Numbered from the stretch's first letter, positions 22,459 to 36,471 are shown. The stretch: DNA of 64,000 bases from Symbiodinium kawagutii (GCA_009767595.1 VSDK01011491.1:1-64000); one strand, 5' to 3'. Program-made: numbers and translations. The notes: a model not told the origin generated them from the sequence alone.

Positions 22459-22630
22459 GGTTAAGTAGTGTTGAACTAGTGGTTAACTAGTGGTGAACCA
22501 AGGTTAAGTAGTGTTGAACTAGTGGTTAACTAGTGGTGAACCAAGGTTAAGTAGTGTTGAACTAGTGGTTAACTAGTGGTGAACCAAGGTTAAGTAGTGT
22601 TGAACTAGTGGTTAACTAGTGGTGAACCAA
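22459..22630. repeat. 43-bp minisatellite, four perfect copies
   Basis: Four identical tandem units starting at 22459, 22502, 22545 and 22588. Each begins GGTTAAGTAGTGTTGAACTA and ends GGTGAACCAA. The lack of divergence suggests recent expansion or homogenisation. Confidence 0.95.
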
Positions 22631-23544
22631 GGTTGACTGGTGGTGAACTAAGGTTGACTGGTGGTCAACTAATGGTTAGTTGTGAACTATTGGTTGGCTA
22701 GTGGTGAATGATAGTTTATGATTGGGTGAATGATTCATGTTTGGTCCGTGATTAAGTGATGGTTAGTGGATGGTCAATTGATGCTTAATGGTGGATAACC
22801 AACCAATGATTGATTAGCTAGTAGGTCCAGCTGGTTTCTCAATATGGATGTACTAGTAGGATAGAACTAACGTTAATGGGCATTCACCATTTGTTTAGTT
22901 AGTAGGATATTCTTGAACAAGTTTGATCGAAGTACCTCGCATGAATGGTTGAGTGGTTGGGTGGTTTGACGGATAAGGAGTGATTGGTGGCTTCCATCCT
23001 GTTGGGCGTCATAAGTAGTTCACATGTCTTCCCCTCGCCGTCATCCTAGCCACAATCTTGCAGGGTAAATTGCCACACATGATTCGCAGGTAGCTGGCTG
23101 ATACTCTCGTCACGTCCACTCTGGCCACAAATCTTCACTTCGCAAAGCTATGCTGGCACCGTATCGACAGCGGTGCAGCATCCCTATAATCAGTGATCAG
23201 TGTTGTGAGGCACACCTAACTATGTTCGCCCAAAAAACCGCCCAAAACTGCCGTTTCCAGTTGGAAGTGCACGTAAAATCCAGGTTCCTAATCCCCCCAT
23301 GGGTCTCCACAACCACCGGGGCCCCGCAACCAGTGCAACGCGACGTCAGGAGTCTTACGCGGCCAACCAGGAGCCTTATGCACCTGTGAGGGAGTGCACC
23401 TCATGTGTCTTGGACCGCCAGGGGTGAAGGAAAGCCAATGAAAACAGTCATTCACCATGGAACTGTCATTGGTGAATTGGTTTCAATTCTGGTTGATTGG
23501 TTTTTGATGATCATTATAGTCAGTGATGATAGTTTTAGCCATAT
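22631..23544. other. Region with one weak candidate exon
   Basis: G/T-rich to about 22800, then mixed. At 23284-23426, after AAAATCCAG, a frame reads VPNPPMGLHNHRGPATSATR and on to VRECTSCVLDRQG before a stop. Two other frames are also open, so I do not call it as a gene. It could be a 3' exon of the channel gene or a 5' exon of the next gene. Confidence 0.35.
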
Positions 23545-23664
23545 GGCAGTGGGTCAAAACCCTGTACCTCTGGTTCCCCCGTCGCTAACCATTGTTCTCC
23601 CTATCATTCTTAGGTGATTAGCCCCCATGATCAGTTGGTTAATATTGACCCATAGCCCGTAGCC
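23545..23664 (+). mobile_element. Family A inverted-repeat element, copy 3
   Basis: Begins GGCAGTGGGTCAAAACCC and contains AATATTGACCCATAGCC followed by a 7-bp CGTAGCC extension. Flanked by ATAT on both sides when the extension is counted as part of the element. Confidence 0.8.
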
Positions 23665-25499
23665 ATATAATGTTGATAGTGACTATTTAAAACAAATGAG
23701 CCAGGAATCCACAAAGCTTTATCATGACGAATCAACCATCCTGAGCCACCATGAACGATGAACCAACCAGCAGCAAGTGTAATTAAGCATTCATTAATCA
23801 ACCATTAACTAAGCAGCATATAGATTGAGAATTTGAATAGGATCTTACAATGGGTACCTGCATGTCAGGATGGTTCTGCATGTCAGAAGCAGCCATTCCA
23901 GGAAATGGAGTGACAACTCGCTCATGGCTTTCCATAAAGCCGGTACAAGAGGGAGTGAATGAGTGTGAGACAAAGGGAGGGTTGGATGGGGTGATCGATG
24001 GTGATCTATAGTGGTTTTGATCCTAAGAAAGGAGTCAAGTGACCAAACATGACCAAGCGAGCAAGTTGATCCATTGGGCTTCGCCAGCCCATGTGATGGG
24101 GCGCTAGTGATCCAGCAACCTTGCGTCGAAGGTGCGCAAAAAAAACATTGATTCAGCGAGCTCTTGAATAAGAGCTTCGCTATCCCTGCAACCGAGCACC
24201 GCAGAACTGTCGGTTCCAACACTTTTATGATATTTGGCTCCTTTTGGGTGATGATTCGAACTTATGTTGTGGTGTGGTTTATTTAAGCTGGCGAGCATGT
24301 GCAAAAAGTGGCTTGCCACTATGATCACAATGAACTTTGTAGGAACTTGGCATTGTAAGGCAATTTTTTTGAAAACTTATAAATCTTTAGTTTGCTAATT
24401 AATGAATAGTTGTTTTGAACTCTTATTCGTTTGCGGATGTTTTCTTTTTTCCAGCTTCTTTGCTGCTCCGCTTTTCTGCTTCTTTGCTTCTTCGCTCTTT
24501 TGCTTCCCTGTTTTTCTGCTTGCCCCAAATGCGGCAAATGCCATGGGAAATGAAATATTCCAGGAAAGCACGATGTCCCCAACACTGCCAACACCATGGG
24601 AAATCATGGGCGGGATGTCCCACATGTTGCAAATACCAACAGAAATAAGAGGCACGATGCCGCAGCCAAATGTTGCAAATACCAGTAGAAAGATAACTTC
24701 CAGTCTGGGCAACATCAACTAAACAAATCACCAACCCAAACAAACCTCAAAAACTTGGGATTGGTTACCTGTGACTCAAATGTTGCAATCACTTGTCCGC
24801 CCCTTGGCATTTGTAATGCTGCTTTCCAATCGATGCCGTGCTGCCAGCCACTCCCAGGCAGTGAGCGTTGGTTATGTTCTCAAGCAACGCACATGGATGA
24901 GGCGTGCCGAAGCAAGGCTTCAACTGATCACCCAATTGTGAGGATGACTAAGTGAAGGTGAAGTGATGGGTTGGTTACTGTAATTGGTGGGTTCATTTTT
25001 TGTTTAATTGGTTGGCTGCTTGGCTGATGATTTGGTTTGTCAATTGGTTGATGAATTGGTTGATGAGTGGTTGGTCAGCTGATGTTTAACTGATTGTTGA
25101 TGATGGTTTATCAAGCATCACCTATTGGTTGATGGTGGGGCAAGTACCTGTTGGTAGATGGATGGGTGATGATGGTTGATCATGGGTTGATATGGTCATT
25201 CTATTCGGCCTTTACCTGGTACCTCCGGGATCTACAACTACTTTTGGTTACTCGCTCCAGCATGGCCAATCAAAGAAAACCATGTGCTGACGGATTCATC
25301 TAATAGGGAAGGTACCTCCAAACCTTGGGAAGGTAAGCATTCCACCGGGTTTCAGGGCGCCCACAAGGGTCTTGAGCTACTTGAAAGTTGGTGAAAGATC
25401 TAGCGAGCTGATTGGAACATCAACCATCATCCACCATCATCCGGCCCTTTTTTCAGCCGATTGAAACACCAGACCCGGTAACGAATCACCAACTGCCAG
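23665..25499. other. Intergenic or intron region, no gene called
   Basis: A/C-rich patches (23720-23830), unique sequence, a C/T-rich patch at 24430-24520 and G/T-rich sequence at 24960-25200. Open frames at 24395-24740 overlap on both strands. The boundary between the channel gene and the next gene may lie here, but I see no clear end signal. Confidence 0.35.
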
Positions 25500-27771
25500 G
25501 GCCCACCGCCACTGCCAGGGGAAGAAACCGGAGAAGATGCTTTGGTGTCCCAAGTGCAATGAAAATCGGCCCTCGCGGATCAAGCAGCACTACTTCACCC
25601 CGGGCTGCAAGGTGCAGGTCCCAGAGTACGCCATGGGTTGCTGATGAGATAGTGCGTGATGATGGTTAGTCGTCCCAAACAAATGGCTCACTATGGTGAA
25701 GGCGGAGGCTTATTGTTTGTCTTCCAAGGCAATCAAAATCGTTCATCAGTTGTTTTTAAGGCTGAGGGTGTCTACCCTGCAATTTTTGCTGGACGGGCTA
25801 TCAATGACCTGGGGTAGCAGTGTGTCGCCCCCCATTCACGAAGATCGGGTTTCGCATGTTTCCATTGCAGAAAACATGATATTTGTTCAAGCAGCAATAT
25901 CAGGGCGTGGTTTCCCTCCTGGTATTTCCTCCTGGTTAAGATGGGTACCATGGAAAGACATCCGTGGAAACTGCTTGTTTCCTGGCCATGCTGGGAAGTC
26001 CACATTGGTGGGGTACCAACTGGGAGGGCAGCACGAGTGGCAAGCACTGGTAGTTCCTATACGGCGAGTTGGGTCAAGCAGTTGACCATCAATGGGGGAC
26101 AATCACCAACAGGGGTACAGGGTGAACTGACCCATAGCCTTATCCTAAGCCATTTCTTTCGTTTAATTTCTCAGTAGCCGCAACTTTCTTTATGGCTGTT
26201 GGTCAATACTCTGTACTTCTGGTGAACATCCCATAAATGACCAAACTAGTCTAGATGTTGGGATGTTCCCCTACCTCTATGGTTGCTTCATGTTCACCCA
26301 TAGGATGATGGTAATGATAGGTATAAATCCACCATCGTGACTGAAATTATCAACCAACCAATGATAGTTTCTTTGAGTATCAACCAATTGATAAACCAAC
26401 CAATCACTTGACAAAAAAAGTATCACTTGATTACAATCATCCTATCACTTGACAAGGATAATTGCATGCGTGTCAATCAGTATAGGAAACTTGTAATCAC
26501 TATAGGTTTTCTATACAGGATTGTCCATGGTGGAGCCCTCATAGCTGGTTGGCTACAACCATGATCATGGCTTAGGATGGTAGGAGGGGTACAACCATGG
26601 GATGGGTGGATAAGACACAGCAATAGAAACAACAACCAAATGATCATTTAATTCCCTAACTATGGTATCATATCAATAGGTTGATTAATTGTGAGTATGG
26701 TTAATCATCAATGGTTAGTACGGTTAGCCATCATCTTATGGTCAGTATCAGCACCTAACGATTCATTTGGTGTTTCTCAGATTGAGGGACCTCTAAAATC
26801 ACCCATTGAGAATCTGAAACAAAACTATTTGGAGATGATTTGGGGGTCTTCTGTTTTGAGAAGCACCCATTAATCATCACAACCCAATGGTTAGCTGACA
26901 GTTTCTCTGCTTAGCTGATATGGTCAACTATGCGACCACTTCACATCAACACCTTATGGCCACATCCAATGGTTAGTTGTCATACCCCAATGGTTATGAT
27001 AGTTATTGGGTACAAGAATGGTTAGTGAATGGTCAGTTGTCATACCCCAATAGTTATCTAGTGGATGGTTAGTGAATAGTTAATGTGGCTATGGGTCAAA
27101 ACCCCGTACCCCTGGTTCCCCTATCATTAACCATTGTTTTCCCTATCATTGGTGGTGGTTATCCCCCATTAGTTGGCTCATTAATATTGACCCATAGCCA
27201 TGTTAGTTTCTCTGGGTACAAAAACCATCCACTTCGTCTCGCCATCGCTTTTCGCGCTGTCTTCTCAGAACTTCGAAGAGCCCTTGGTGCCCAGACAGAA
27301 CTTCAAGGCGGCGTTGAACACGGATGGGATGGGCAAAGGTTGATGGATGTTCATGGTGAGTGATGGTTAGGGATGATTACTGATGATTAATGTGGGGTCA
27401 GTGGGGGTTAGTGATGGTTTGATGGTCAACTTGTATGCTTGACCAATGATGAGTGATGGTTAAACAGTGGTGAACGGATGGTGAAGTACTGGTTAGTTGA
27501 TGATTCATTGATGGTTCATTGATGGTACTAGTGTTGCTTGATGATGAATGACAGTTGAGAAGCTCCTCTGCTGATGGCTAATGATAAACAGTGACGATGA
27601 ATGGTTTTAGGTATGGTAAATGGTTACTTGTTATGGTTCTATTGGGATGGTTCATGACAAAAAGTGGTGGTTCATGGGTTCCACCTTTGATGTTCAATGA
27701 CAAAAAGTGATGGTTCTATTGTGAGGATGGTGGATGATGGTTAACGAGTTTTCAGGATGATCGATCATAAC

Positions 27772-27824
<53 letters not shown>

Positions 27825-30800
27825 GAGGAGACGAATGGATGATGGGAAAAAAACAGCGATTACGGAGGCATAAAGCTGGCCAGCCATTTATAAAGTATCC
27901 ATTGACCAGTGTACTGAAATTAACGAGCTGATGATTCAGCATTCATCAACCATCATTTGACACATCAACCAGCCATTAACGGTCACCCAACCAATACTTA
28001 AGCATTGATTAGCCACTGGTCAACATCTAATGAAGCATCACATAATTTGCCATGAATCAAACCTGATCGCCAGGAGTATAACCAGATCAAGCTGATTTAA
28101 CAATCAACAATCCTTAAACTATCATACAACCACCGATTAACCATCATTTGACCATTGGTTAACTGCCATTTAGCCATCGTTTTCATCATGACTAGAAAAA
28201 ACTATCAATCATCAATGATTAGTACATGGTCATCAACAACTATGAATGATTAATCATTCGACCATCAAGATGATCAATGAAGAACCTCATGAGTCATCAT
28301 GAACCCATCAAATACCCAGCCTTTGCATCAAATCCATCAGCATCCGTCAGCATCCGTCAGCATCCACGACTCACCGCGCCTCCCAAAATCGCCACGTGGC
28401 GGCTCCCGCCATGGCATGCGCACCCAAAGTTTCCGGTGGCTTTTCGTCAGGCCTTCGTCCTTGATTCAACGCCGGCAGATCGGCGGAAGGCGGATCCGAC
28501 GCTTGGAGATGATCAGTGATAGGTCGGGTCGGGTCGGGTCGGCGACGGGTCGGTTTGGTGGCGTTTCATGGATGGTGAAGGGTGGAGAGCTGGGATGGTT
28601 CAATGGTGGCTCAATGGTTAATGGTTGAAGAATGGCTAAAGAGTGGTGAACTAGTGGTTGAATAGTGGCCAATAGATGGTTAATGGACCGGTAATGAGTG
28701 GTGAAGGGATGCTTGATAAGGTTGATCATGGTCATGGTTACGCAGTGGTTAGTTTGTGGTTGATGGCCAGTGGATGGTCAATGACTGGTGAAGTGGTGGT
28801 TAGTTGATAGTGAGTTGATAAACCGATGATTGATTCACGCTCAATGGAATTTTATGGTCGACTCTTGATGAGAATAGGTGATAGAGAATCATGGACAAGT
28901 TGGGAATCATTCGTGTAAACATTCTTGGGACCGCACTTGATAATGGTTGATAGATGATCACTACAAACATTCTTATCACATTTTCCGGAGCAGCAAGGTC
29001 GCCGGTTTCGTATTAAGTCAGACTTTCACGTGGGAGTCGCTACATGGTTCATGAAAATTGCCCTACCAGCTGCAACTTCAGCTCCTTTGCGCCGACAATT
29101 TGTAATTTGTGACAACATGTACTTATTTTGCCCACACATGTTATGTTCCAAATAATCACATGATTGGCGAAATAATGACAACTTATTCGGGATAATTTGA
29201 AAGTGGTGATACTTTTGCCAATCATTGGTAATGAGCCGCTTGCATCCCACAAATATGTCATGAGTCATGGGAACCTTTGTGGAAGGGACCATCCACGGTG
29301 GTGGGTGATGTTCAGCATAGGAATCCTATTGGCAGTCTTAGTCGATGGGCCCATTGAATGAGCATGAGATTGTAGGACTTGTAGGATGGATGGATATCAA
29401 AAAGTGGCAAAGGAGAAGCATTATGAACCAACATCAATCAATCCATCCATCCATCCATCCATCCATCAATCAACCAATCAACCAACCAATCAACCAACCA
29501 ATCGATCAACCAATCAACATCAACCACTCAACATCAACCACCCAACCCATCAACCCCACCAAGCATCAGTGCTTCCCAGGTCACCATCACTGGCTCCCCA
29601 GAACTCCCATGGCCAACCCATCCGCCAAGGCAGCACGCGGACGCCTTCAATCGAGGCTTCCGGTGGTCGTCCCCGGGCCCCGTCGCGGAGTCTCCAGCGC
29701 CCGTGGAGTTGACGTGACGGTCCCAAGGGGCAGAGACCAACGCAATGGGAAGTGTGGCATGGCTATGGGTCAATATTAACCATCAATAATGGCATATAAT
29801 GACCAACCAATAATAAGGGAACCAATGGTTAATGATAGGGGAACCAGGGGTACGGGGTTTTGACCCACAGCCAACTAATGCGGGGGGTAATAACAAACAA
29901 TACTAGGGAAAACCTAAAGATCACAAGATTCCGCCAACCATTTGAGAACCAAAGCTAAAGATCAACACAAATCAGCCAATCATTTGAGAACCCACTGGAA
30001 AAGAAGAACATCCAACTGAAGATCAGAAAAATTAAAGGTCTGAGGGACCCGCTCGCCTGCTGAGCCAAGTTGCGACATGCAGCGGCGAGCCCGACAAAAA
30101 AACCTGGGGAAATCTGGGGAGCCGACTTTGGAAATCACCCGAAAATCAGTGCGGCATGGTGAGAATGGTAATTATTTGTGACCTCCAGCAATGGTAACTG
30201 TGAGATCCTTCATGGTAACTCTGAATGGTATCTGTGACCTCCAGCAATGGCAACTGTGACATCCAGCAACTGTATTCATGGTCAGCAATTGGTGAACAGC
30301 TGCTGTTTTCACAATCCAGGTGTAAACATGATTTTCAACAGCTGTGGGTAATGTTGATGAATTGGCAGCTAGTGATGGTGAGTAGCGGTAAACAATCGTC
30401 AACAAATGGTGCTGCTTGAAAAATGGCTTGGGAGATCAGTTCTGCCTACCACAAGACAATTTCTTTTTGTAACTTATATATGAATTAAGACTTCAAATGG
30501 GATAAGCCACCATCCAAGAAATGGGCAGGTGGATCCCAACAAAGGTACACGTTCTGGTGTTTCTTGAGATGTTTGGCAGGGGTCCAGGGTGCTTGAGTGT
30601 CACCAGCATGACTTGGGGCTACCCCCAATCTGGGAACCGTGAATCATACTCAGCATCATGGGTGGTATCCTTAGTAAAGGCTGCCGACGGAGTCCTTGAC
30701 ATGTTGACGGTGGTTGAGAGCCATTACTCATAAATAGCTATGTAACAAACAGGGAAAACCAGGATATTGGTCTATCCCAGGAGCAGGTGTGTAGAATGTA

Positions 30801-33273
30801 CCACCTTTCCTGTCACATGTGGATAGATCACACGCATATACAAAATACATTGGGAACCATGGTAGATGATGGAGGATGAGCCAGGTAACAGCTACTCATG
30901 CATCGATACGTCCGAAAGCTGATGCCTTCGTTCCGGTGTTCACGAGTCAAGCAATATTTTCCAATAGTCCAACTATGAGTCAACCGTATATTTTCACCAT
31001 GAGTTGACACATCAATGGCTGATTCGTCATTGTTCAATATGGAACCAGAATCATTTGCAGCAACTGGAACTATCTGCTGCCATATGTGCAGCAGTTAGAT
31101 GAGTGCAGGCCATTAGCCCGGGTGCATTCAATAATGGTCAACATTGACATTAATGGGACAGTATGGGGTGAAGATATGTACCACAATTAGGGGGGATGAT
31201 ATCATTTTTTCATGGGAAACCAGTTGGCCTGGGGGAATGCCCCTCATTAATCAACCGGAGGTTTATTAATCTAGGGCTAGCATTACCGTAATTGATATGA
31301 ATGGTCAATATGAACAATTGTATTGAGATAAACTTGTAGTGATACCTCAATATTGATGGTAGATGGTGATGTACTCATTTTTTCATAAGGAATACCAATG
31401 AAGCAATTGTAGCTGATGATGGTGAATAAGGATTAATATTTGTTCACAGTGGATATGAATAGATAAATCAATGAACATGTGCAGATAAATCGATTTCCAT
31501 TGCGTCACATCTCTGTCACGAACATGCCAAGGGTGCCTCCAAATGGGGGCACCGTTGGCATTTATGTTATTCTCCTGGTCGGTGGTGACACGATCGCCCA
31601 GGTGATGATTTTTTACCAGTCCAGTGGATAGAAATTTACCATTTGGCTATGGGTCGAGGCTCTAATAAAGCAACTTTCATGGAGGATAATCACCAACCAA
31701 TAGTAGGGAAAACACTGATAAATGATGGGGGAACCAGGGGTACTAAGGGTTTTCACCCCTGGCCACCATTTCTCAAAAGCAACCTCCCGTGATATGATTG
31801 CTATGCCATTGATGTAGCAGGAAGCATACTCTATAGTAAACATCCCCCGTATTTCATGGTAGATCAATGAAGATCCCCCATGTTTCATGGTAAATCATGC
31901 GCAACCTGGCTACCCTCTTGGGCAACTAACCTGGAAGTGAAGAATCACCAGTTTTCATAGGTAAAGTCAGCTGATTCCTAGAAATTCAGTTTGGTTGGTC
32001 AAAAATCACCAGTTTCAATCTGACAGCATCCGGGAATAAACGGTGATTTATTCAACGCATCCAGGTTGCTAGAGAGCTTTGCTGGGAGATCCAGCGGGGA
32101 TTGCCCAAGTCACGGGCCATTTCCCATATATCCGGTGCAGGCGGATGATTTCTCAACGAAAATGGGGGCACTGGAATGAACTGAAGGTGGGTGGACAACC
32201 ATATCTACCATTCATGTCAAATAGCGATATATGATTGATACATAGTATAAAGACATGTTATCAAATTATGTCGTGAATTGCCATCACACATGTTTAGTAA
32301 TCATTACAAATATTGTATAGTGGACGTTAACCATTGTAAACGACTCTGTAAGGGTGCATACAATGGTATGATATAGTAATTGCCACTTATTCACTAAGTT
32401 GGCAGTAGTTGCACAATCGACAATGGTAATATCAACCGTTAAAAACCATGGTCATCCATTAGTTGCCATTGTCAATCACACTAGACCTTCCCGAGTTTCG
32501 ACTATGGAGCATATCTGTTGAAGGACTCCTTCCAAGGGAGCCAACGCAACAATCGACCAGGTATTCTTAGGAGAGGCCCTTCAAAGAAGGGCTGCTCCGA
32601 CCCCTGCGGTCTTTTTTATCCGATGTGTCGTGGAATGTCAAAAGCCTAAGCAGTGCATCATGTAGGTATTGCGTTGTAATCATTGTAATCGTAAATGTAA
32701 GGTGATATGGGTGTTTCTCAAGATAGGAAACCCCAAAAATGGTTGGTTTATCACTATACATAGCTAATAACTAGATGATTTGGAGGTAGCGCTATGTCGA
32801 GAAACCACCATAGATTATCATTGAAGCTGGCGTATGACAAGGCAAAGCAATGTAGTGTAAGGTAGAGTAGATTGGCACAGTGTGATGTCATGTCACGCAT
32901 GTGTCATGTATTGTAACGTAATGTAAAGCATGTTTGAAAGTATGGTGCACCAACATTTTGTTTGAAAGTATGGTGCACCAACATTTTGTTGGTGGTGACT
33001 GAGAAGACAGTCACTGCAAATTGGAAAGGCTAACAGAAATCTTCAGGCCACAATAAGGCTGGGTGGTTGGTTGGTATTGGTTGGTTTTGGTTGGGTTTGG
33101 TTTGTGGTTGCTGGTTGATGGTTGCTGGTGCCAAGGTTTCTTAGGTTTGGTGAGTACCACCTTGCTGTCCCGGCTGATACGACACATTGGATCTCGCTTC
33201 AGTTGGTGCTACCAGCGTCTTGCGAGGCATTGAAAAGTCCCGGAAGTGACACCCTGAATTGCTGCGACTTCCA
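25500..33273 (+). CDS. Long multi-exon gene of unknown function, N-terminal block
   Basis: Candidate exons, most with agreeing phases: 25500-25611, 27269-27338, 28361 to about 28430, 29580-29710, 31532-31601, 32561-32649 and 33145 to about 33273. The first contains MLWCPKCNENRPSRIKQHYF and then GCK, with an upstream H-x-H-C, a possible zinc site. The second reads NFEEPLVPRQNFKAALNTDG. The fifth has a hydrophobic run (GTVGIYVILLVGGDTIAQ) that continues into VFLGEALQRRAAPTPAVFF. A GC donor then joins FGEYHLAVPADTTHWISLQL and a Cys-rich end. I do not recognise the family. Each exon follows an A/C-rich tract and AG, and most are followed by G/T-rich sequence. The frame at 28361 is the least sure (all three are open). 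The true start may lie further left. Confidence 0.5.
25690..26330. other. Unique intronic block with overlapping frames
   Basis: Moderate-GC sequence with open frames on both strands (25693-26085 plus, 25772-26102 minus). An isolated TGACCCATAGCC near 26128 and a degenerate GGCTGTTGGTCAATA near 26194 look like ends of a decayed family A element. Confidence 0.35.
27087..27199 (+). mobile_element. Family A inverted-repeat element, copy 4
   Basis: A 113-bp element from GGCTATGGGTCAAAACCCC to AATATTGACCCATAGCC, flanked by ATGT on both sides. It ends 69 bp before the candidate exon at 27269. The best preserved copy in this orientation. Confidence 0.9.
27339..28360. other. Intron with mid-point polarity switch and (GAT)16
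   Basis: GT donor (AAAG|GTTGATGG). G/T-rich words fill 27339-27770, a (GAT)16 run sits at 27776-27824, and the A/C-rich half (CATCAACCATCATTTG) fills about 27890-28310. The arithmetic midpoint is 27850. Three CATCCGTCAG-type units precede the exon. Confidence 0.6.
28431..29579. other. Intron with (CATC)n/(CAAC)n array
   Basis: GC-rich and open in several frames to about 28580, including GGGTCGGGTCGGGTCGG. G/T-rich ATGGTTAATGG words follow to about 28800, then unique sequence, then CATC, CAATCAAC and CAACATCAAC repeats at 29430-29545 before the acceptor TTCCCAG. Confidence 0.5.
29761..29872 (-). mobile_element. Family A inverted-repeat element, copy 5
   Basis: Opposite orientation to copies 1-4: GGCTATGGGTCAATATTAACC to GTTTTGACCCACAGCC. 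It begins 50 bp after the exon ending at about 29710. No exact target duplication is visible (left GCAT, right AACT). Confidence 0.85.
29873..31531. other. Intron, one weak open frame
   Basis: Unique sequence, including three tandem GATCC/GCAATGGTAACTGTGA-type units at 30175-30265. A 70-codon open frame at 30521-30733 has no splice-phase support. Confidence 0.4.
31645..31764 (-). mobile_element. Family A inverted-repeat element, copy 6
   Basis: Diverged copy starting GGCTATGGGTCGAGG and ending TTTTCACCCCTGGCC, 43 bp after the exon ending at 31601. ACCATTT lies on both sides, a longer direct repeat than in the other copies. Confidence 0.75.
32709..32809. mobile_element. Family B inverted-repeat element, copy 4
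   Basis: Starts GGGTGTTTCTCAAGATAGG and ends GCTATGTCGAGAAACCACC, with flanks ATAT and ATAG. About 100 bp, near-palindromic. Confidence 0.75.
32931..32986. repeat. 28-bp perfect tandem duplication
   Basis: The unit TGTTTGAAAGTATGGTGCAC plus CAACATTT occurs twice back to back, without mismatch. Confidence 0.95.
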
Positions 33274-34788
33274 CGGATTAATGATGGTTTGATGTCAGCG
33301 ATGATTCAGGTGAATGACGTGCTTTATGATGAACATGACATTTGACATCATGAAAACTTCATAACTGTGATGATCATCACACTATTTTAGGTTAATCATA
33401 GACCTTAACCATAGTAGGTGGTTTATCGCGAGCCATAACTGCCAACCGGGCAATGCTTGAGATGATACCTCCTTGATGCCATCAGGGTACCCCTCCAGGT
33501 GGAGGTTTTTAAGGCTGCAAAGTGTCCAGTGCCACTTCTCACTTCTCCCAGCGATACCCGGTCATCCACATTTCGCATACGCATGGTTCGACCAGCTGAT
33601 TAACCAACAACTTCGCAATGTGAGATGCTGAACACTAATGGTAGAACCATTGGATATCATCAGAACTATCCAATCAGTTTTCATTATACCATGGCAATCA
33701 TCCCATGGTTGGTTTAGTTCATGTTACCAGCTAATTTGCTGGAATTATGCTTTATAAGGGCCCCAAGAAGGGATTCCTAAACGTTAGTGCAGCCGGCTTC
33801 AACTGGACTCTTCTTTTGGGGATCCGATAAGTCATTGATGGGCGCAGCAATCAATTGCCTAGAGCTATGTCTCTTCACTGGCCCCACCAGAGTGACATCC
33901 TTGCGCCAACCTGTCGCTGCCATTTGCTATCTTTTCAGCCAAGACAGCGCATGAGCTGACAGGCATATGGTGAATGATGGTGTTAGGATGGTTGACAGTG
34001 GTGAATGACAGTGAACCATGAGAACAATCATGACAATGACAAGTCAACACGTTATCAATTGATGAATATTAGTTATGAATCATGAACATATCAACTGATG
34101 AATCATGGCTTTCTGGTTCAGAACACTGTTCATGATCAAACATCATGGTGGAGTTCTATCAACCATCGGTGCTTCATGGTGATATATGATGGTTGATCAT
34201 GATTCACACTAGTTGATGGTGACTAGTTGATCCATGCATCCAGGTAGAGACCATCACTAGGTGTTTTCGGTTTCGCGGCCAGTGGGTTACTGAGGGTTGA
34301 TGAAACATAACGAGGCGAGGCCTAAAGCGGCTGCATCTCATGACATCCCAAGCATTGATGGCTTTGGTCACCAACTATTTGCTTTGCATATGTATTTTTT
34401 TAAAATGCATCCGTATAGACATGAACGTTCACGTGAAACGAGATGCACAACTGGGGTTTTTACGAGTATTGGTGCATGTAAATTTAGACATCAACACATC
34501 AAATTGTCAAGACGAATGTGCAAAATCGCGGTAGTTTGATTTGGTGGGCTGTTGCGCCCAGCGCAAACCGGTGGTGGGCGTCCATGGCAAGATGAATCTG
34601 GACAGTGGGAGGCCAGACATTTTGGTGGCTGCTGCTTGACGAAATTTTGCGGGTATACCGCATGCGCCTTCAGAAGCAGTGTCCTTTGACAAATCAACTG
34701 CATTAGTCGGAAGGCACATGAAATGCTAAAGTAGTTCTTTGATTCACTCAGCATGTCTCAACGATATTTGGTGGTGCCGGAAATTGTT
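33274..34788. other. Intron, no confident exon
   Basis: G/T-rich patches (33970-34210) and unique sequence. Moderate-GC pieces at 33460-33560 and 34540-34700 have open frames but no phase support. Confidence 0.4.
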
Positions 34789-34936
<148 letters not shown>

Positions 34937-36320
34937 TTCAACAGCGGTGAATCGCTCTACAACTTTCCATCGTTTTTTACCACCGCCACTTTCGAGTTGG
35001 TGCGCTTGGTCATGTTCGATTGAGCGGCAGAACTGCTCCAACAGGATTGCTCGACGGTTTTTTGCTGAAGGCTCTATCCAGAACAGCATGTTAACGATCT
35101 GTTTTTGTAGGCATTGAGAATCATTGAAAATAGGACCCCATAGGATCAACCATGCCTATGCCAGATGAATAGTGTTGTACACCAACCAATTTTTTTGATT
35201 GTAATGCATCTCACATCATTGCTAGTTTACTGACTGAGAATTTTTGACCATTACCGTGATTTCGCCATAGTAAACTGATTAGCCATTCTCACTGCGATTG
35301 CCGGACTTACTAACCATTGCCAGTACCGTTGCCAACCTTAGTAGACATTATTGTCAACTAGTATCATCATATTAACTGCTCTCATCCGCTATGATAATTG
35401 ATCATTCTGAAAGGTCGTTACTATTGGCCAGTAGCAACTACTCTGATCAGCAATAATTATGATGAGCCAGTACTATGGCAAAGTGATTGACCAAACCGAT
35501 TATCTAGTACCATGGCACGTTATTGACCATTGATACTATAGTACCGTCATTGCCACCATAAGCAAACTACCATGATTAGCTTTATAACAACCATATTATC
35601 AGCACTGTGAGAATAGCAAGCATGACCAATGCAGGTATTTCTTGCGTTACCACCCATGTTGGTTCGCTATTAGCCACCACTAGTTGCCCTGACCATTTTT
35701 AGCCAGTAGAAATACCGTTAGCAAACTGATTAGCTATTGCTAAACTACCATGGCATATTTCCCTCGACTGTTGACCCTGGTTGGTTAATGTAGAACTGAC
35801 AATCACTAGTGACCATTACTACCAACCACTATTATATATCATCATTATTACTAGTATAGTGATTATTAATCATCATTGGCAGTAGTAACATCCAACAACA
35901 AGGACGTTATCATGATATACACAAACATAATTCAGTTCAGCCATGAATGTCTCCGGTTACAAGTAGCAACCATTACTATAGCAACTACAACCGCTACCAA
36001 TGCATTTGCTAAGAACAATAAACCATGATGAACCACTGTCATTGTTTGCGCACGGAATTTTCAAACACTGTTATCAACCACGACCATGAATAATTCAACC
36101 ATCAACCACTATCACCATATCCATGTGTTAACCATGAATTTACAATCAACTTCCCATCCACCCTCAGTGAAGCACGGCCATCGCTTCACCATATCATCAA
36201 CCACTGTTATCAGCCTTGTTTCTCATCTACCATCCATAGGTGAACCAGTACTCTTGGAAGCCACTACTAATCACCACGCGCCCGTGGATTTGAACTCGCA
36301 TCAATTTGGTGTATTGTGAG
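34937..36320. other. Intron 3' part, A/C-rich
   Basis: From about 35250 to 36300 the sequence is dominated by ACCATTACT, AGCCATT and CATCAACCACTATC words, the usual pattern upstream of an exon. Confidence 0.55.
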
Positions 36321-36418
36321 TTCAACACGATCGCCAGGCCCGCCTCCGTGGAGGCGATGCGCGGGGGGCTTCAACGAAGGGTGGTGGGTGTGGTGGGTGG
36401 TGGGTCATGGTAAGTAAG

Positions 36419-36471
<53 letters not shown>

